From Mycolicibacterium sp. 018/SC-01/001 (lineage in GTDB: Bacteria > Actinomycetota > Actinomycetes > Mycobacteriales > Mycobacteriaceae): a DNA stretch of 64,000 nucleotides. Below the pieces are notes generated by a model. It ran no database searches and had not been told where the DNA came from. It saw only the letters and a list, made by a program, of their open reading frames with translations. Location: assembly GCF_007096635.1 (NCBI RefSeq), contig NZ_VKAA01000018.1:62001-126000 (forward strand), given 5' to 3'. Positions 25,122 to 34,864 of this stretch are shown one piece after another (the stretch's first letter is position 1; each line of letters opens with the position of its first letter). Both the position numbers and the translations under genes were made by a program.

Positions 25122-26333
25122 TCATTGACGCAAGGCCTGTCCGACCGTGCCGACCATCGCATCGACCGCGAACTTCGGCTTGACGTTGATCGCGAGCGCC
25201 TCCCGGCATTCGAGGACCGCCTCGATACAGCGCAGCAGCGCCGCCGGCGAGGCGTGGGCGGCCATCGCGGCCACCTTCTCCCCCATGTCGGGATGGTTCG
25301 GTGCGATGTCCGGCGCCCCCGAAGCGACCAACAGGGCATCCCGGAAATAGGTGGCGAGATCGATCAGAGCGCGGTCGAGCGCGTCGCGTGACGCCCTCGT
25401 CTGGCGGGATTTCTGCCTTTTCTCCAGGTCCTTGAGTGCGCCGGCCGCGCCGCGCATCGTCCCCGCGGTGCCCTTACCGGTGCCGCCGGCGCCCAGCGCC
25501 GTGCGCAGCTCCTCGGCCTCGACCTCGTTGCGATCCTCGGTCAGCGCCTTGGCCTCCGCCTCGGCGGTCAGCACCAACTCCTCGGCCGCGGCGTAGGCCC
25601 GGGACGGAGTCGCCGCCTCCCGCGCGAGACCCAGCGCCCGCCGGCGCCGCTCCCGGGCCTGCTCGTCGGTGGCCAACCGCCGTGCGCGGCCCACGTGTCC
25701 CCCGCTCACCGACGCCGCCCACGCCGCCTCGGCCTCAGGTAGTCCGTCTCGCTCCACCAACACCCGGGCGATCGCGTCGACCCCCGGGGTGACCAGCGCG
25801 ACGTGCCGGCACCGCGACCGCAGCGTGATCGCGATGTCCTCGGGGTCCACCGACGGCGCGCAGAGCAGGAACACCGTCGACGGTGGCGGCTCCTCCACGA
25901 CCTTGAGCAGCGCGTTCGCCGCGCCCTCGGTCAGCCGGTCAGCGTCCTCGATGACGACGATCTGCCATCGACCGGTACCCGGCCGGCGCGACGCGATCTG
26001 CACGATCGTGCGCATCGCGTCCACGCCGATCGACAGCCCCTCGGGGATGATCCTGCGCACATCGGCATGGGTACCGGCCATCGTGGTGCTGCACGCCCGG
26101 CAGTCACCGCAGCCCGGGGTTCCCTCGGCGGTGCACTGCAGCGCCGCCGCGAAACACAGCGCGGCGACCGACCGTCCGGACCCCGGCGGACCCGTGATCA
26201 GCCACGCATGCGTCATCGTGCCCGCCTGCGCCGCCCCGCTGTGAGCGGAATCACCACGTGCCGCCCGAGCCGCCGCCGTCAGCTCCGCCTCCACGGCGTC
26301 CTGGCCCACCAAACGCGAAAAAACACCCGCCAT
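25122..26333 (-). CDS. holB: DNA polymerase III delta' subunit
   Basis: Clamp-loader subunit of 403 residues (Rv3644c homologue). It has an AAA+ domain with the P-loop-like 'GPPGSGRS' (Arg in place of the usual Lys), a four-Cys zinc site in 'CGDCRAC' and preceding 'GTPGCG', 'VVIEDADRLTEGAANALLKVVEEPP' and the SRC motif 'LRSRCRHV'. The degenerate P-loop suits delta', which does not hydrolyse ATP. ATG 26333 starts just after a TANNNT-type box and is divergent from the cyclase gene. Confidence 0.94.
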   Translation of the reverse strand: MAGVFSRLVGQDAVEAELTAAARAARGDSAHSGAAQAGTMTHAWLITGPPGSGRSVAALCFAAALQCTAEGTPGCGDCRACSTTMAGTHADVRRIIPEGLSIGVDAMRTIVQIASRRPGTGRWQIVVIEDADRLTEGAANALLKVVEEPPPSTVFLLCAPSVDPEDIAITLRSRCRHVALVTPGVDAIARVLVERDGLPEAEAAWAASVSGGHVGRARRLATDEQARERRRRALGLAREAATPSRAYAAAEELVLTAEAEAKALTEDRNEVEAEELRTALGAGGTGKGTAGTMRGAAGALKDLEKRQKSRQTRASRDALDRALIDLATYFRDALLVASGAPDIAPNHPDMGEKVAAMAAHASPAALLRCIEAVLECREALAINVKPKFAVDAMVGTVGQALRQ

Positions 26334-26382
26334 CGCCGATAACAGTAGTGCTGCGAACCGACACGTCCGTCTCAGAGGCCCC

Positions 26383-28020
26383 GTGCGCGTCAGCTCCGCC
26401 CGATACGGTGAACTCGTGGCTGCCGAAGCGATCGAGGTGGGGCGAATCCGCGCATTCGTCCGCTGGGTCGCGCGCACGCCGTGGCCGGTGTTCACCCTGG
26501 GCATGCTGCAGGCCGACGTCATCGGCGCGCTGCTGGTACTCGGTTTCCTGCGGTTCGGGCTACCCCCGGAGGACCGCATTCAGCTGCAGGACCTGCCCAC
26601 CTCCAACCTGTCGATCTTCCTCGGCTACCTGTTCGTGTCGTTCACCGTGGCGTCCTACCTGACGCTGCGCATGCTCATCCCGGTGATGCGCTGGCAGCGC
26701 CGCGACATGCTGCTCGGCGACCGGGACCCCGCCGACACCGAGGTCGCCCGGATGCGGGCGCTGAGGATGCCGTTCTACCGCTCGGTGATCAGCGCGACGA
26801 ACTGGCTGCTCGGATCGGTGGTGTTCATCGTGGCCAGCTGGCCGGTGGCCAGCAAGTCCGCCCCCGTCGTGGCCGTCGCGACCGGCCTCGGCGCCACCGC
26901 GACCGCGATCATCGGCTACCTGCAGTCCGAGCGGGTCCTGCGGCCCGTGGCGGTGGCAGCGCTGCGCGGCGGGGTGCCGGAGAAGTTCCACGCCCCCGGC
27001 GTGATCCTGCGGCAGGTGCTGACGTGGGTGCTGTCCACCGGAGTTCCGCTCGTTGCGATCCTGCTCGCGCTCGTGGCGAGCAAATTCGAGATCCTCACCG
27101 CACCCGCCGACCGGGTGATCACGACGATCCTGCTGCTGGCGATCGTCGCCCTGGTCATCGGCCTGTCGAGCACCGTGCTGGTCGCGATGTCGATCGCCGA
27201 TCCGTTGCGTCAGCTGCGCTGGGCGCTGGGTGAGGTGCAACGCGGCAACTACAACGCCCACATGCAGATCTACGACGCCAGCGAGCTGGGCCTGCTGCAG
27301 GCCGGGTTCAACGACATGGTGCGCGACCTGGCCGAACGGCAACGGCTGCGCGACCTGTTCGGCCGCTACGTCGGGGAGGACGTCGCCCGCCGGGCCCTGG
27401 AGCGCGGCACGGAGCTGGGCGGCCAGGAGCGTGACGTCGCCGTGCTGTTCGTCGACCTGGTCGGCTCGACGAATCTGGCGGCGACCCGACCCGCCGCCGA
27501 CGTGGTGAGCTTGCTCAACGACTTCTTCCGCGTGGTGGTCGACATCGTCAACCGGCACGGCGGCTTCGTGAACAAGTTCCAGGGCGACGCCGCGCTGGCG
27601 ATCTTCGGCGCCCCCATCGAACACCCCGACGCATCCGGTGCCGCGCTGGCCGCGTCCCGAGAGCTGCACGACGAACTCATCGAGGTGCTGGGCGAAACCG
27701 AATTCGGGATCGGGGTGTCCGCCGGGCGGGCGATCGCCGGTCACATCGGCGCACAGGCACGCTTCGAGTACACCGTGATCGGCGACCCCGTGAACGAGGC
27801 CGCTCGCCTCACCGAGCTCGCGAAACTGGAGAAAGGGCACGTGCTGGCCTCGGCGATCGCCGTCAGCGAGGCGCTGGACTCCGAGGCTCTGCGCTGGGAT
27901 GTCGGGGAGACGGTGAACCTGCGAGGACGCACCGCGCCCACACAGCTGGCCCGGCCGGTCGGACTGCTGCCCCCGTCGGGCGTCGACCACGACGACGTGC
28001 CGTCACAGTCTGCGCGCTAG
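26383..28020 (+). CDS. Membrane adenylate cyclase, class III with HAMP domain (Rv3645 homologue)
   Basis: Makes cAMP from ATP. The 545-residue protein has six helices in the first ~270 residues, a HAMP linker ('SIADPLRQLRWALGEVQRGNY') and a C-terminal class III catalytic domain. Catalytic features are the metal Asp in 'VLFVDLVGST', Lys in 'FVNKFQGDAALAIFG' with its metal Asp, and 'VIGDPVNEAARL', all consistent with ATP specificity and activity. GTG 26383 gives a length near the 549 residues I recall for Rv3645; GTG 26416 is an alternative. The Rv3645 homologue is a major cAMP source in M. tuberculosis. Confidence 0.93.
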   Translation: MRVSSARYGELVAAEAIEVGRIRAFVRWVARTPWPVFTLGMLQADVIGALLVLGFLRFGLPPEDRIQLQDLPTSNLSIFLGYLFVSFTVASYLTLRMLIPVMRWQRRDMLLGDRDPADTEVARMRALRMPFYRSVISATNWLLGSVVFIVASWPVASKSAPVVAVATGLGATATAIIGYLQSERVLRPVAVAALRGGVPEKFHAPGVILRQVLTWVLSTGVPLVAILLALVASKFEILTAPADRVITTILLLAIVALVIGLSSTVLVAMSIADPLRQLRWALGEVQRGNYNAHMQIYDASELGLLQAGFNDMVRDLAERQRLRDLFGRYVGEDVARRALERGTELGGQERDVAVLFVDLVGSTNLAATRPAADVVSLLNDFFRVVVDIVNRHGGFVNKFQGDAALAIFGAPIEHPDASGAALAASRELHDELIEVLGETEFGIGVSAGRAIAGHIGAQARFEYTVIGDPVNEAARLTELAKLEKGHVLASAIAVSEALDSEALRWDVGETVNLRGRTAPTQLARPVGLLPPSGVDHDDVPSQSAR

Positions 28021-28168
28021 CCGCTTGATCGTCGTCAGGCCTTCGTTCAATTGCCTAACTCCTCAACGCGGCTCGTACCTCGCCGCTTGATCGTCGTCAG
28101 GCCTTCGTTGAATTGCCTGACTCCTCAACGCGGCTCGTACCTCGCCGCTTGATCGTCGTCAGGCCTTC
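28021..28168. repeat. 62-bp tandem duplication derived from the topA 3' end
   Basis: Copy 1 (28021-28082) and copy 2 (28083-28144) differ at two positions. A third, partial copy (28145-28168) is the genuine topA terminus and stop. Period is exactly 62 bp. The repeats fill the whole gap between the adenylate cyclase stop and topA. Confidence 0.9.
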
Positions 28169-30969
28169 TTGGCTGCCTTTTTCGCCGGCGCCTTCTTCGC
28201 GGCTTTCTTGGCCGGCGACTTCTTGGCCGCCTTCTTCTTCACCGGGCCGCGGGCACGTCGGTCGGCCAGCAGTTCCGAGGCCCGCTCGTCGGTGATCGAC
28301 ATGACGTCATCACCCTTGCGCAGGCTGGCGTTGGTCTCCCCGTCGGTGACGTACGGACCGAAGCGACCGTCCTTGATCACCATCGGTTTACCCGACGCCG
28401 CATCGTTGCCCAGCTCACGCAGCGGCGGTGTCGCCGCGCCCTGTCGCCCACGGCGTTTGGGTTCGGCGTAGATCTTCAGCGCCTCGTCGAGGGTGATGTC
28501 GAACATCTGCTCCTCGGTCGCCAAGGACCGGGAATCGGTGCCCTTCTTCAGATACGGGCCGTATCGCCCGTTCTGCGCGGTGATCTCCTCACCGCTGGCC
28601 GGATCGACGCCCACCACACGCGGCAGCGAGAGCAGCTTCAGCGCATCCTCGAGCGTGACCGTCTCCAAATCCATGGAGCGCAGCAGGGATCCGGTGCGCG
28701 GCTTCGGCCCCGTCGGCTTCTTGCCCTTCTTCGCCGTCGACCCCGCCTCGCCGTCGTCCGGGGGTTCCGGGAGCACCTCGGTCACGTACGGTCCGTAGCG
28801 GCCGTCCTTGGCCAGGATCTCGTGCCCGGTCTCGGGGTCCACGCCCAGCGAGCGGCCCTCTTGCGGTGTGGCGAACAGCTTTTCGGCCAACTCGAGCGTC
28901 AGCTCATCCGGCGTCAGATCATCGTTGAGGTTGGCGCGCTGAGGCTTCAGCTCACCCGGATTGTCCGGATCGTCGACCATGCGCTCGAGGTACGGCCCGT
29001 TGCGGCCCACGCGGACGTTGACCGCGCGACCCTCGGAGTCGTCGAACAGCTTGATGGAGTTGACTTCTCGAGCGTCGATCTCCTCGAGGTTGCCGCCCAC
29101 CAACTTCTTCAGACCGCCGGCGCGCGCGATCGAACCGTCCACCCCGTGCTCGCCACCGAAGTAGAAGTTGCTGAGCCAGTTGGTCCTTCGTTCGTTACCG
29201 GCCGCGATCTCGTCGAGCTCGTCTTCCATCGCCGCGGTGAAGTCATAGTCCACCAACCGCGCGAAATGCTGCTCCAGCAAGCCGATCACGGCGAATGCCA
29301 CCCAGGACGGGACGAGCGCGCTGCCCTTCTTGTGGACGTATCCGCGGTCCTGGATCGTCTTGATGATCGAGCTGTAGGTCGACGGACGGCCGATGCCCAG
29401 GTCTTCGAGGGCCTTGATCAGCGAGGCCTCGGTGTAGCGGGCGGGCGGGCTGGTGGTGTGCCCGTCGGCGGTCAGATCCTTGGCGTCGACGCGCTGGCCC
29501 TGGGTGAGGTTCGGCAGCCGGCTCTCGGCATCGTCGGCCTCACCGCCGGCTTGCTCGTCGAGGCTCTCGACGTAGGCCTTGAGGAAGCCGGGGAACGTGA
29601 TCGTGCGGCCGCTGGCGTTGAAGACCACCTGCTCGCCCGTGCGGGCTTGTCCGGCGATCCGCAGGCTCAGCGTCGTGCCGCGCGCATCGGCCATCTGCGA
29701 GGCCACGGTGCGCTGCCAGATCAGCTCGTAGAGCCGGAACTCGTCGGTGTCCAGCGCGGCGTGCAGCTGGCCGGGCGTCGCGAAGACGTCGCCGGCCGGC
29801 CGAATGGCCTCGTGCGCCTCCTGGGCGTTCTTCACCTTGCGGGTGTACTGGCGCGGCGAGGGGTGCACGTACTCCTCGCCGTAGAGCTGCTGGGCCTGCG
29901 TACGGGCGGCGTTGATGGCCGACTGCGACAGCGTGGTCGAGTCGGTACGCATGTAGGTGATGTAGCCGTTCTCGTAGAGCCGCTGGGCGATGCTCATCGT
30001 GCGCTCGGACGAGAACCGCAGCTTGCGGCCGGCCTCCTGCTGCAGCGTGGAGGTCATGAACGGCGGGTAGGGCCTGCGCGTGTAGGGCTTCTGCTCGACC
30101 GATGCGACCTGCAACTGGGCCCCACGCAGACCGCCGGCCAGCGCGTTCGCCGCCGCTTCGTCGAGGACGAGGACCTCGTCGGGCTTCTTGACGGCCCCGA
30201 GCGAGTCGAAGTCGCGGCCGCTCGCCACGCGTCGCCCGTCGACGGTGTTGAGCTTGGCGGTGAACGTCGGAGGTGCGGCCGCAGCATCGGAGACGCTGGC
30301 GTCGAGCTCGGCGGTCACATCCCAGTAGCCCGCGCTGCGGAACGCCATCCGCTCCCGCTCGCGCTGGACGATGATGCGGGTCGCGACCGACTGCACCCGG
30401 CCCGCGGACAGCTTGGGCGCCACCTTCTTCCACAGCACCGGACTGACTTCGTAGCCGTAGAGGCGGTCGAGGATCCGCCGGGTCTCCTGAGCGTCGACCA
30501 GCGCGTTGTCCAGATCGCGAGGATCTTCGGCGGCGGCACGGATGGCGGGCTCGGTGATCTCGTGGAACACCATCCGCTTGACCGGGACGCGCGGCTTCAA
30601 CGTTTCGAGCAGGTGCCAGGCGATCGCCTCGCCCTCGCGGTCACCGTCGGTGGCCAGGTACAGCTCGTCGACGTCTTTGAGCAGATCCTTCAGCTCGGCG
30701 ACGGTGCTCTTCTTTTCCGGGCTGATGATGTAGAGGGGCTCGAAGTTGTGCTCGACGTTGACGCCGAGCCGGGCCCAGGGCTCCGATTTGTACTTGGCGG
30801 GGACGTCCGCGGCGTTGCGCGGCAGGTCACGGATGTGCCCACGCGACGACTCGACGATGTAATTGGACCCGAGATAGCCGGCGATTTTGCGCGCCTTGGT
30901 AGGCGACTCGACAATGACGAGCCGCCGCACTCTGCCGTTTCCACCGCTGGCGCGGTCTCCGTCAGCCAC
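28159..30969 (-). CDS. topA: DNA topoisomerase I
   Basis: Relaxes negative supercoils (type IA). The 936-residue protein has the TOPRIM domain ('RRLVIVESPTKARKIAGYLG' start, 'YLATDGDREGEAIAWHL') and the active-site Tyr339 in 'YENGYITYMRTDSTT'. Four repeated C-terminal domains follow, each with a motif like 'GRYGPYVTEVL'. The Lys/Ala-rich tail ('KKAAKKSPAKKAAKKAPAKK') is typical of mycobacterial TopA and aids processivity. There are no zinc fingers, as in mycobacteria. GTG 30969 is the start. Confidence 0.97.
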   Translation of the reverse strand: MADGDRASGGNGRVRRLVIVESPTKARKIAGYLGSNYIVESSRGHIRDLPRNAADVPAKYKSEPWARLGVNVEHNFEPLYIISPEKKSTVAELKDLLKDVDELYLATDGDREGEAIAWHLLETLKPRVPVKRMVFHEITEPAIRAAAEDPRDLDNALVDAQETRRILDRLYGYEVSPVLWKKVAPKLSAGRVQSVATRIIVQRERERMAFRSAGYWDVTAELDASVSDAAAAPPTFTAKLNTVDGRRVASGRDFDSLGAVKKPDEVLVLDEAAANALAGGLRGAQLQVASVEQKPYTRRPYPPFMTSTLQQEAGRKLRFSSERTMSIAQRLYENGYITYMRTDSTTLSQSAINAARTQAQQLYGEEYVHPSPRQYTRKVKNAQEAHEAIRPAGDVFATPGQLHAALDTDEFRLYELIWQRTVASQMADARGTTLSLRIAGQARTGEQVVFNASGRTITFPGFLKAYVESLDEQAGGEADDAESRLPNLTQGQRVDAKDLTADGHTTSPPARYTEASLIKALEDLGIGRPSTYSSIIKTIQDRGYVHKKGSALVPSWVAFAVIGLLEQHFARLVDYDFTAAMEDELDEIAAGNERRTNWLSNFYFGGEHGVDGSIARAGGLKKLVGGNLEEIDAREVNSIKLFDDSEGRAVNVRVGRNGPYLERMVDDPDNPGELKPQRANLNDDLTPDELTLELAEKLFATPQEGRSLGVDPETGHEILAKDGRYGPYVTEVLPEPPDDGEAGSTAKKGKKPTGPKPRTGSLLRSMDLETVTLEDALKLLSLPRVVGVDPASGEEITAQNGRYGPYLKKGTDSRSLATEEQMFDITLDEALKIYAEPKRRGRQGAATPPLRELGNDAASGKPMVIKDGRFGPYVTDGETNASLRKGDDVMSITDERASELLADRRARGPVKKKAAKKSPAKKAAKKAPAKKAAKKA

Positions 30970-31125
30970 CTATCCCGTTCACTGTCTTGACTCCTACTAC
31001 TTCTTCTCTGTGCCGTTCCCAGAATCGCACTCGTGTAGCGCGCCCCCGCCCCGGCAACGAACAATTTCGCACTCCGGGCGGGCCGACGCAAACCGGCTCC
31101 CTGCCGGACGACCGCCCGCCGAGCA

Positions 31126-31716
31126 CTACACGCGTGGCCAAGACGCCAACGCTTCGGCGTCCTCTGGAGGTTCCCCCACGTTCTCTACCAGGCGCGACAG
31201 CCGTCGCCGGCCGCTGATTCGCAAGGCCGGGCGCGAGCCGCGCGTTCCGATCAGCGTGGGCGCAATTCCGACCCGCATCATGGCCGACGCGAGCACGGGA
31301 TGGGTGTCCGGCGCGTGCGGATCCAACCCGAGCAGATAGCGGTCGTCGGCCTCCGGAGTGCCCGCGGCCAGCGTCCAGGCGCGCAGTTCCCGCGGCCCGG
31401 GCAGCCACTGCTGCGGCACCGTCTTGACCGCGCCGCGCGTCCACTCCAGCGCGATCGGGGTCAGCCGCGGATCGAGAGCCGTACGCACCAGTGGTGTGTT
31501 CTCGTCGGTGCGGGCGATCTCCGGCGAGAGCCCCGCCTCGGCGATCATCTCGGCCAGCGCGTCGGCGCGCCACAGCCGGTCCACGACCACCGACAGGCGG
31601 GCGGCCTGGCCCGCGCCGGCGACGACCACGACCTGCCCCGGCCCGGCCAGCAGTCCCGTCAGATCGGCAAGGGCCGGCGGGACCGACTCAGCCGAGAAGA
31701 AGGACAGCTGGCTCAC
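31126..31716 (-). CDS. Conserved mycobacterial protein (Rv3647c homologue)
   Basis: A 196-residue soluble protein with no motif I recognise. It alternates predicted helices and short strands ('GQVVVVAGAGQAARLSVVVD', 'GVAPTLIGTRGS'-like region) and ends in a basic 'ISGRRRLSRLVENVG' segment. GTG 31716 follows a TACTGT -10 by 7 nt, so the start is well placed. It lies between topA and cspA in all mycobacteria I know; function is unknown. Confidence 0.82.
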   Translation of the reverse strand: MSQLSFFSAESVPPALADLTGLLAGPGQVVVVAGAGQAARLSVVVDRLWRADALAEMIAEAGLSPEIARTDENTPLVRTALDPRLTPIALEWTRGAVKTVPQQWLPGPRELRAWTLAAGTPEADDRYLLGLDPHAPDTHPVLASAMMRVGIAPTLIGTRGSRPALRISGRRRLSRLVENVGEPPEDAEALASWPRV

Positions 31717-31723
31717 ACAGATG

Positions 31724-31729
31724 ACAGTA
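31724..31729 (-). promoter_or_regulatory. -10 box of the Rv3647c-like gene (leaderless)
   Basis: TACTGT on the minus strand, 7 nt before GTG 31716. Confidence 0.5.
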
Positions 31730-31783
31730 GGCCAGCGGGCCCCCGTCGACGCGGATGCGGCGCGCAGTTCTCAGCTCGCGCGG

Positions 31784-31828
31784 AAAAGAAACACCCCCGC
31801 GCCGCCGGAGTGCGGTGACGCGGGGGTG
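31784..31828 (-). terminator. Intrinsic terminator of cspA
   Basis: Minus-strand hairpin with perfect 10-bp arms (31819-31828 and 31792-31801) followed by TTTCTTTT (31791-31784), 16 bp after the cspA stop. It is one of the few U-tract terminators in this window. Confidence 0.85.
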
Positions 31829-31844
31829 CGAGGTCTTGGGAGAC

Positions 31845-32048
31845 TCAGACGGCGCGAACGCCGGTGGCCTGCGGCCCCTTGGGGCTCTGGCCGACCTCGA
31901 ACTCGACCTTCTGGTTCTCTTCCAGGGTGCGGAAGCCGGAACCCTGGATCTCCGTGTAGTGGACAAAAACGTCAGCGGAGCCGTCCTCGGGGGCGATGAA
32001 GCCGAAGCCCTTCTCCGCGTTGAACCACTTCACAGTTCCCTGTGGCAT
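31845..32048 (-). CDS. cspA: Cold shock protein CspA
   Basis: A 67-residue OB-fold nucleic-acid chaperone with RNP1 'KGFGFI' and RNP2 'VFVHY'. The start 'MPQGTVKWFNAEKGFGF' is nearly identical to Rv3648c. ATG 32048 has AAGGAA upstream. The leader is long (~150-190 nt) and opens with a strong hairpin, as in other cold-shock mRNAs. A U-tract terminator ends the transcript, so it is monocistronic. Confidence 0.97.
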   Translation of the reverse strand: MPQGTVKWFNAEKGFGFIAPEDGSADVFVHYTEIQGSGFRTLEENQKVEFEVGQSPKGPQATGVRAV

Positions 32049-32162
32049 CTTTCGTAATTTCCTTCTCTTCTTACCGGGGCGGTTCACCGACTTCCGGCGT
32101 ACCGGGCCCGTTCCGACCGCCATACCTTCGTGGAGTGCTCGGAACTGGACCGACCTACAACC

Positions 32163-32199
32163 CTCGCAGGAACCGCGATCGCAACGTTGTTCCTGCGAG
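32163..32199 (-). promoter_or_regulatory. Perfect 11-bp hairpin at the 5' end of the cspA leader
   Basis: Arms 32163-32173 (CTCGCAGGAAC) and 32189-32199 are perfect complements with a 15-nt loop, about 115-150 nt before the cspA ATG. TATACG-like sequence just upstream on the minus strand (32200-32210) may be the -10, putting the stem at the mRNA 5' end. Confidence 0.5.
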
Positions 32200-32330
32200 T
32201 GCGTATACACGAACACAGAAGCTGCGACCGCCGTTAGTCAACCATGTCTGACGCTGCTGCGACAGTCCGACGAGCACTTGCGCAGCATCATGTAGTCAGA
32301 AATTCACGTACGACACCACGTAGGGGATGT

Positions 32331-34685
32331 GTGGGAGACTCCGAGGCCGCCGATCCGGGGCAGGGATTCGGCCGCGCGCTGTTGGCGCATGCCGTCGACG
32401 GCACGCCGCGGGACGAGCATCCGCTGCGCCACGTCGCCGATCTGCCGCCGCGCCGCGCCGACAACCGGCCGTGGCCGTCGTGGGTGCCCTCAGATGTGCT
32501 GCGGGCGTTCGTCGATCACGGCATCAGTGCTCCGTGGTCACATCAACTCACCGCCGCCGAGCATGCTCACGCGGGGCGCCACGTCGTGCTCAGCACCGGC
32601 ACGGCATCCGGAAAGTCGCTGGCCTATCAGCTGCCCATACTGACGGCGCTGTCAGGCAATCCGCGATCCCGGGCGCTGTACCTGTCCCCCACGAAAGCGC
32701 TCGGACACGACCAGTTGCGCGCCGTGGCATCGTTGACCGCTGCGGCGGGGCTCGACGACGTCGGCCCGACGTCCTATGACGGTGACACGTCCGCAGATGT
32801 CCGGCGCTTCGCACGTGAGCGCTCGCGGTGGATCTTCTCCAACCCCGACATGATCCACCTGTCCCTGCTACGCAACCACGCCCGCTGGGCCGTGTTCCTG
32901 CGTCACCTGAAGTTCGTGGTGGTTGACGAATGCCATTACTACCGAGGCATTTTCGGGTCCAACGTGGCCATGGTGCTGCGCCGGCTGCTGCGGCTGTGCG
33001 CGCGCTACTCCCCCGACGGCCAGATGCCCACGGTGGTCTTCGCCAGTGCCACGACGGCGGAACCTGCGATCACCGCGGCCGAACTGATCGGCCAGAGTGT
33101 GCTCGAGGTCACCGACGACGGCTCACCTCAGGGGGCACGCACGGTCGCGCTGTGGGAGCCGGCGTTGCTCGACGATCTGGTCGGGGAGAACGGGGCGCCG
33201 GTCCGGCGCTCCGCCGGAGCCGAGGCGTCACGGGTCATGGCGGATCTGATCACCGAGGGCGCACGGACTTTGACGTTCGTTCGGTCGCGGCGCGGTGCGG
33301 AACTGGCGGCGCTGGGAGCCCGGACGCGGCTCGCCGACACCGCACCGGAGCTGGCCGACCAGGTGGCCTCCTACCGCGCGGGTTATCTCGCCGAGGATCG
33401 GCGCGACCTGGAGCGGGCGCTGGCCGACGGGCGACTGCGTGGCATGGCGACGACGAACGCGCTGGAACTCGGAGTCGACATCGCCGGACTGGACGCCGTT
33501 GTGCTGGCGGGCTTTCCGGGTACTGTCGCGTCATTCTGGCAGCAGGCGGGGCGGGCGGGTCGACGCGGCCAGGGCGCGCTGGTGGTGTTGATCGCGCGCG
33601 ACGATCCGCTCGACACCTATCTGGTGCATCACCCGGCCGCGCTGCTGGACAAGCCGATCGAGCGCGTGGTCATCGATCCGGCGAACCCCTACGTGCTCGG
33701 TCCCCAACTGCTCTGCGCCGCCACGGAACTGCCGCTGACGGACGCGGAGGTGCGGATGTGGGACGCCGAGACCGTGGCGGGCACCCTCGTCGATGACGGG
33801 CTCCTGCGCCGCCGACCCAGCGGCTACTTTCCCGCACCGGGTCTCGATCCCCATCCGGCGGTGGACATCCGGGGGTCGATCGGCGGCCAGATCGCGATCC
33901 TCGAAGCCGACACCGGGCGGATGCTGGGCAATGTCGGTGCCGGGCAGGCAGCCTCAGCGGTGCATCCCGGCGCGGTCTATCTGCACCAAGGTGAGAGCTA
34001 CCTGGTGGATTCCCTCGATTTCGACGACGGCATCGCGTTCGTGCACGCCGAAGATCCCGGATACACCACCTTCGCGCGGGAACTGACCGACATCACGGTC
34101 ACCGGCCCCGGCGAGCGCTCCACTCACGGTCCGGTCACGATCGGACTGGTGCCGGTGTGCGTGAGCAACACCGTCACCGGGTATCTGCGTCGCCGGCTCG
34201 ACGGGGAGGTCATCGACTTCCGCGAACTCGACATGCCCACGCGGACACTGGAGACCATGGCGGTCATGTGCACCATCACACCGGAAGCACTGTCGGACAA
34301 GGGAATCGAACCACTGCGGACGCCGGGATCGCTCCACGCGGCCGAACACGCGGCGATCGGACTGCTGCCGCTGATCGCCAGTTGTGACCGGGGGGACATC
34401 GGGGGCGTGTCCACCGCCGTCGGCCCGGTCGATGGGCTGCCCACGATCTTCGTCTATGACGGATATCCCGGGGGTGCCGGTTTCGCGGCGCGGGGCCACG
34501 GCGCGATCCGGCGTTGGTGGGCGGCGACGGCGTCGGCGATCGAATCGTGCGAATGCCCGGCGGGGTGCCCGTCCTGTGTGCAGTCCCCCAAATGCGGAAA
34601 CGGCAACGACCCACTGGACAAACACGGTGCGGTTGCGGTGCTGCGCCTGGTTCTCGACGCCTTGCCTGCACGACCCGCCGATTGA
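32331..34685 (+). CDS. DECH-box helicase with DUF1998 zinc domain (MrfA/YprA-like, Rv3649 homologue)
   Basis: Superfamily 2 helicase of ~784 residues. Walker A is 'STGTASGKS', the DEAH-variant box is 'VVVDECHYYRG', and motif VI is 'QQAGRAGRRGQG'. The C-terminal DUF1998 has four cysteines in 'CECPAGCPSCVQSPKCGNG'. This layout is that of MrfA, which repairs mitomycin-type adducts in Bacillus. GTG 32331 gives a length near the M. tuberculosis protein; ATG 32244 (813 residues) is in frame but would lie within the divergent cspA promoter. Confidence 0.9.
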   Translation: MGDSEAADPGQGFGRALLAHAVDGTPRDEHPLRHVADLPPRRADNRPWPSWVPSDVLRAFVDHGISAPWSHQLTAAEHAHAGRHVVLSTGTASGKSLAYQLPILTALSGNPRSRALYLSPTKALGHDQLRAVASLTAAAGLDDVGPTSYDGDTSADVRRFARERSRWIFSNPDMIHLSLLRNHARWAVFLRHLKFVVVDECHYYRGIFGSNVAMVLRRLLRLCARYSPDGQMPTVVFASATTAEPAITAAELIGQSVLEVTDDGSPQGARTVALWEPALLDDLVGENGAPVRRSAGAEASRVMADLITEGARTLTFVRSRRGAELAALGARTRLADTAPELADQVASYRAGYLAEDRRDLERALADGRLRGMATTNALELGVDIAGLDAVVLAGFPGTVASFWQQAGRAGRRGQGALVVLIARDDPLDTYLVHHPAALLDKPIERVVIDPANPYVLGPQLLCAATELPLTDAEVRMWDAETVAGTLVDDGLLRRRPSGYFPAPGLDPHPAVDIRGSIGGQIAILEADTGRMLGNVGAGQAASAVHPGAVYLHQGESYLVDSLDFDDGIAFVHAEDPGYTTFARELTDITVTGPGERSTHGPVTIGLVPVCVSNTVTGYLRRRLDGEVIDFRELDMPTRTLETMAVMCTITPEALSDKGIEPLRTPGSLHAAEHAAIGLLPLIASCDRGDIGGVSTAVGPVDGLPTIFVYDGYPGGAGFAARGHGAIRRWWAATASAIESCECPAGCPSCVQSPKCGNGNDPLDKHGAVAVLRLVLDALPARPAD

Positions 34686-34864
34686 GCGGTGACGACCGAC
34701 CCCTCGACGGTCGCCGCGGATGTCAAACTACGGGATCCGTATCCGCCTCGCCGGTGTCGAACCTACCCCGCGAAGTGTGCTGAGGCAACCCAAAAGGGCC
34801 TGTCACGGGCCATTTCGGCATAGGAAAGCGCTTGTCTGGTACGAATTTCGCAGCCGGGTCTCGG

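Noticed and set aside
26560..27990. 476-codon open frame antisense to the adenylate cyclase
   Set aside because: Composition (His/Gln/Asp-rich) is an artefact of reverse-complemented GC-rich codons.
28021..28144. Tandem units considered as a CRISPR-like array
   Set aside because: Units abut without spacers and derive from the topA end; no cas genes.
28822..30990. 722-codon open frame antisense to topA
   Set aside because: No recognisable motif; follows the codon structure of topA, whose identity is certain.
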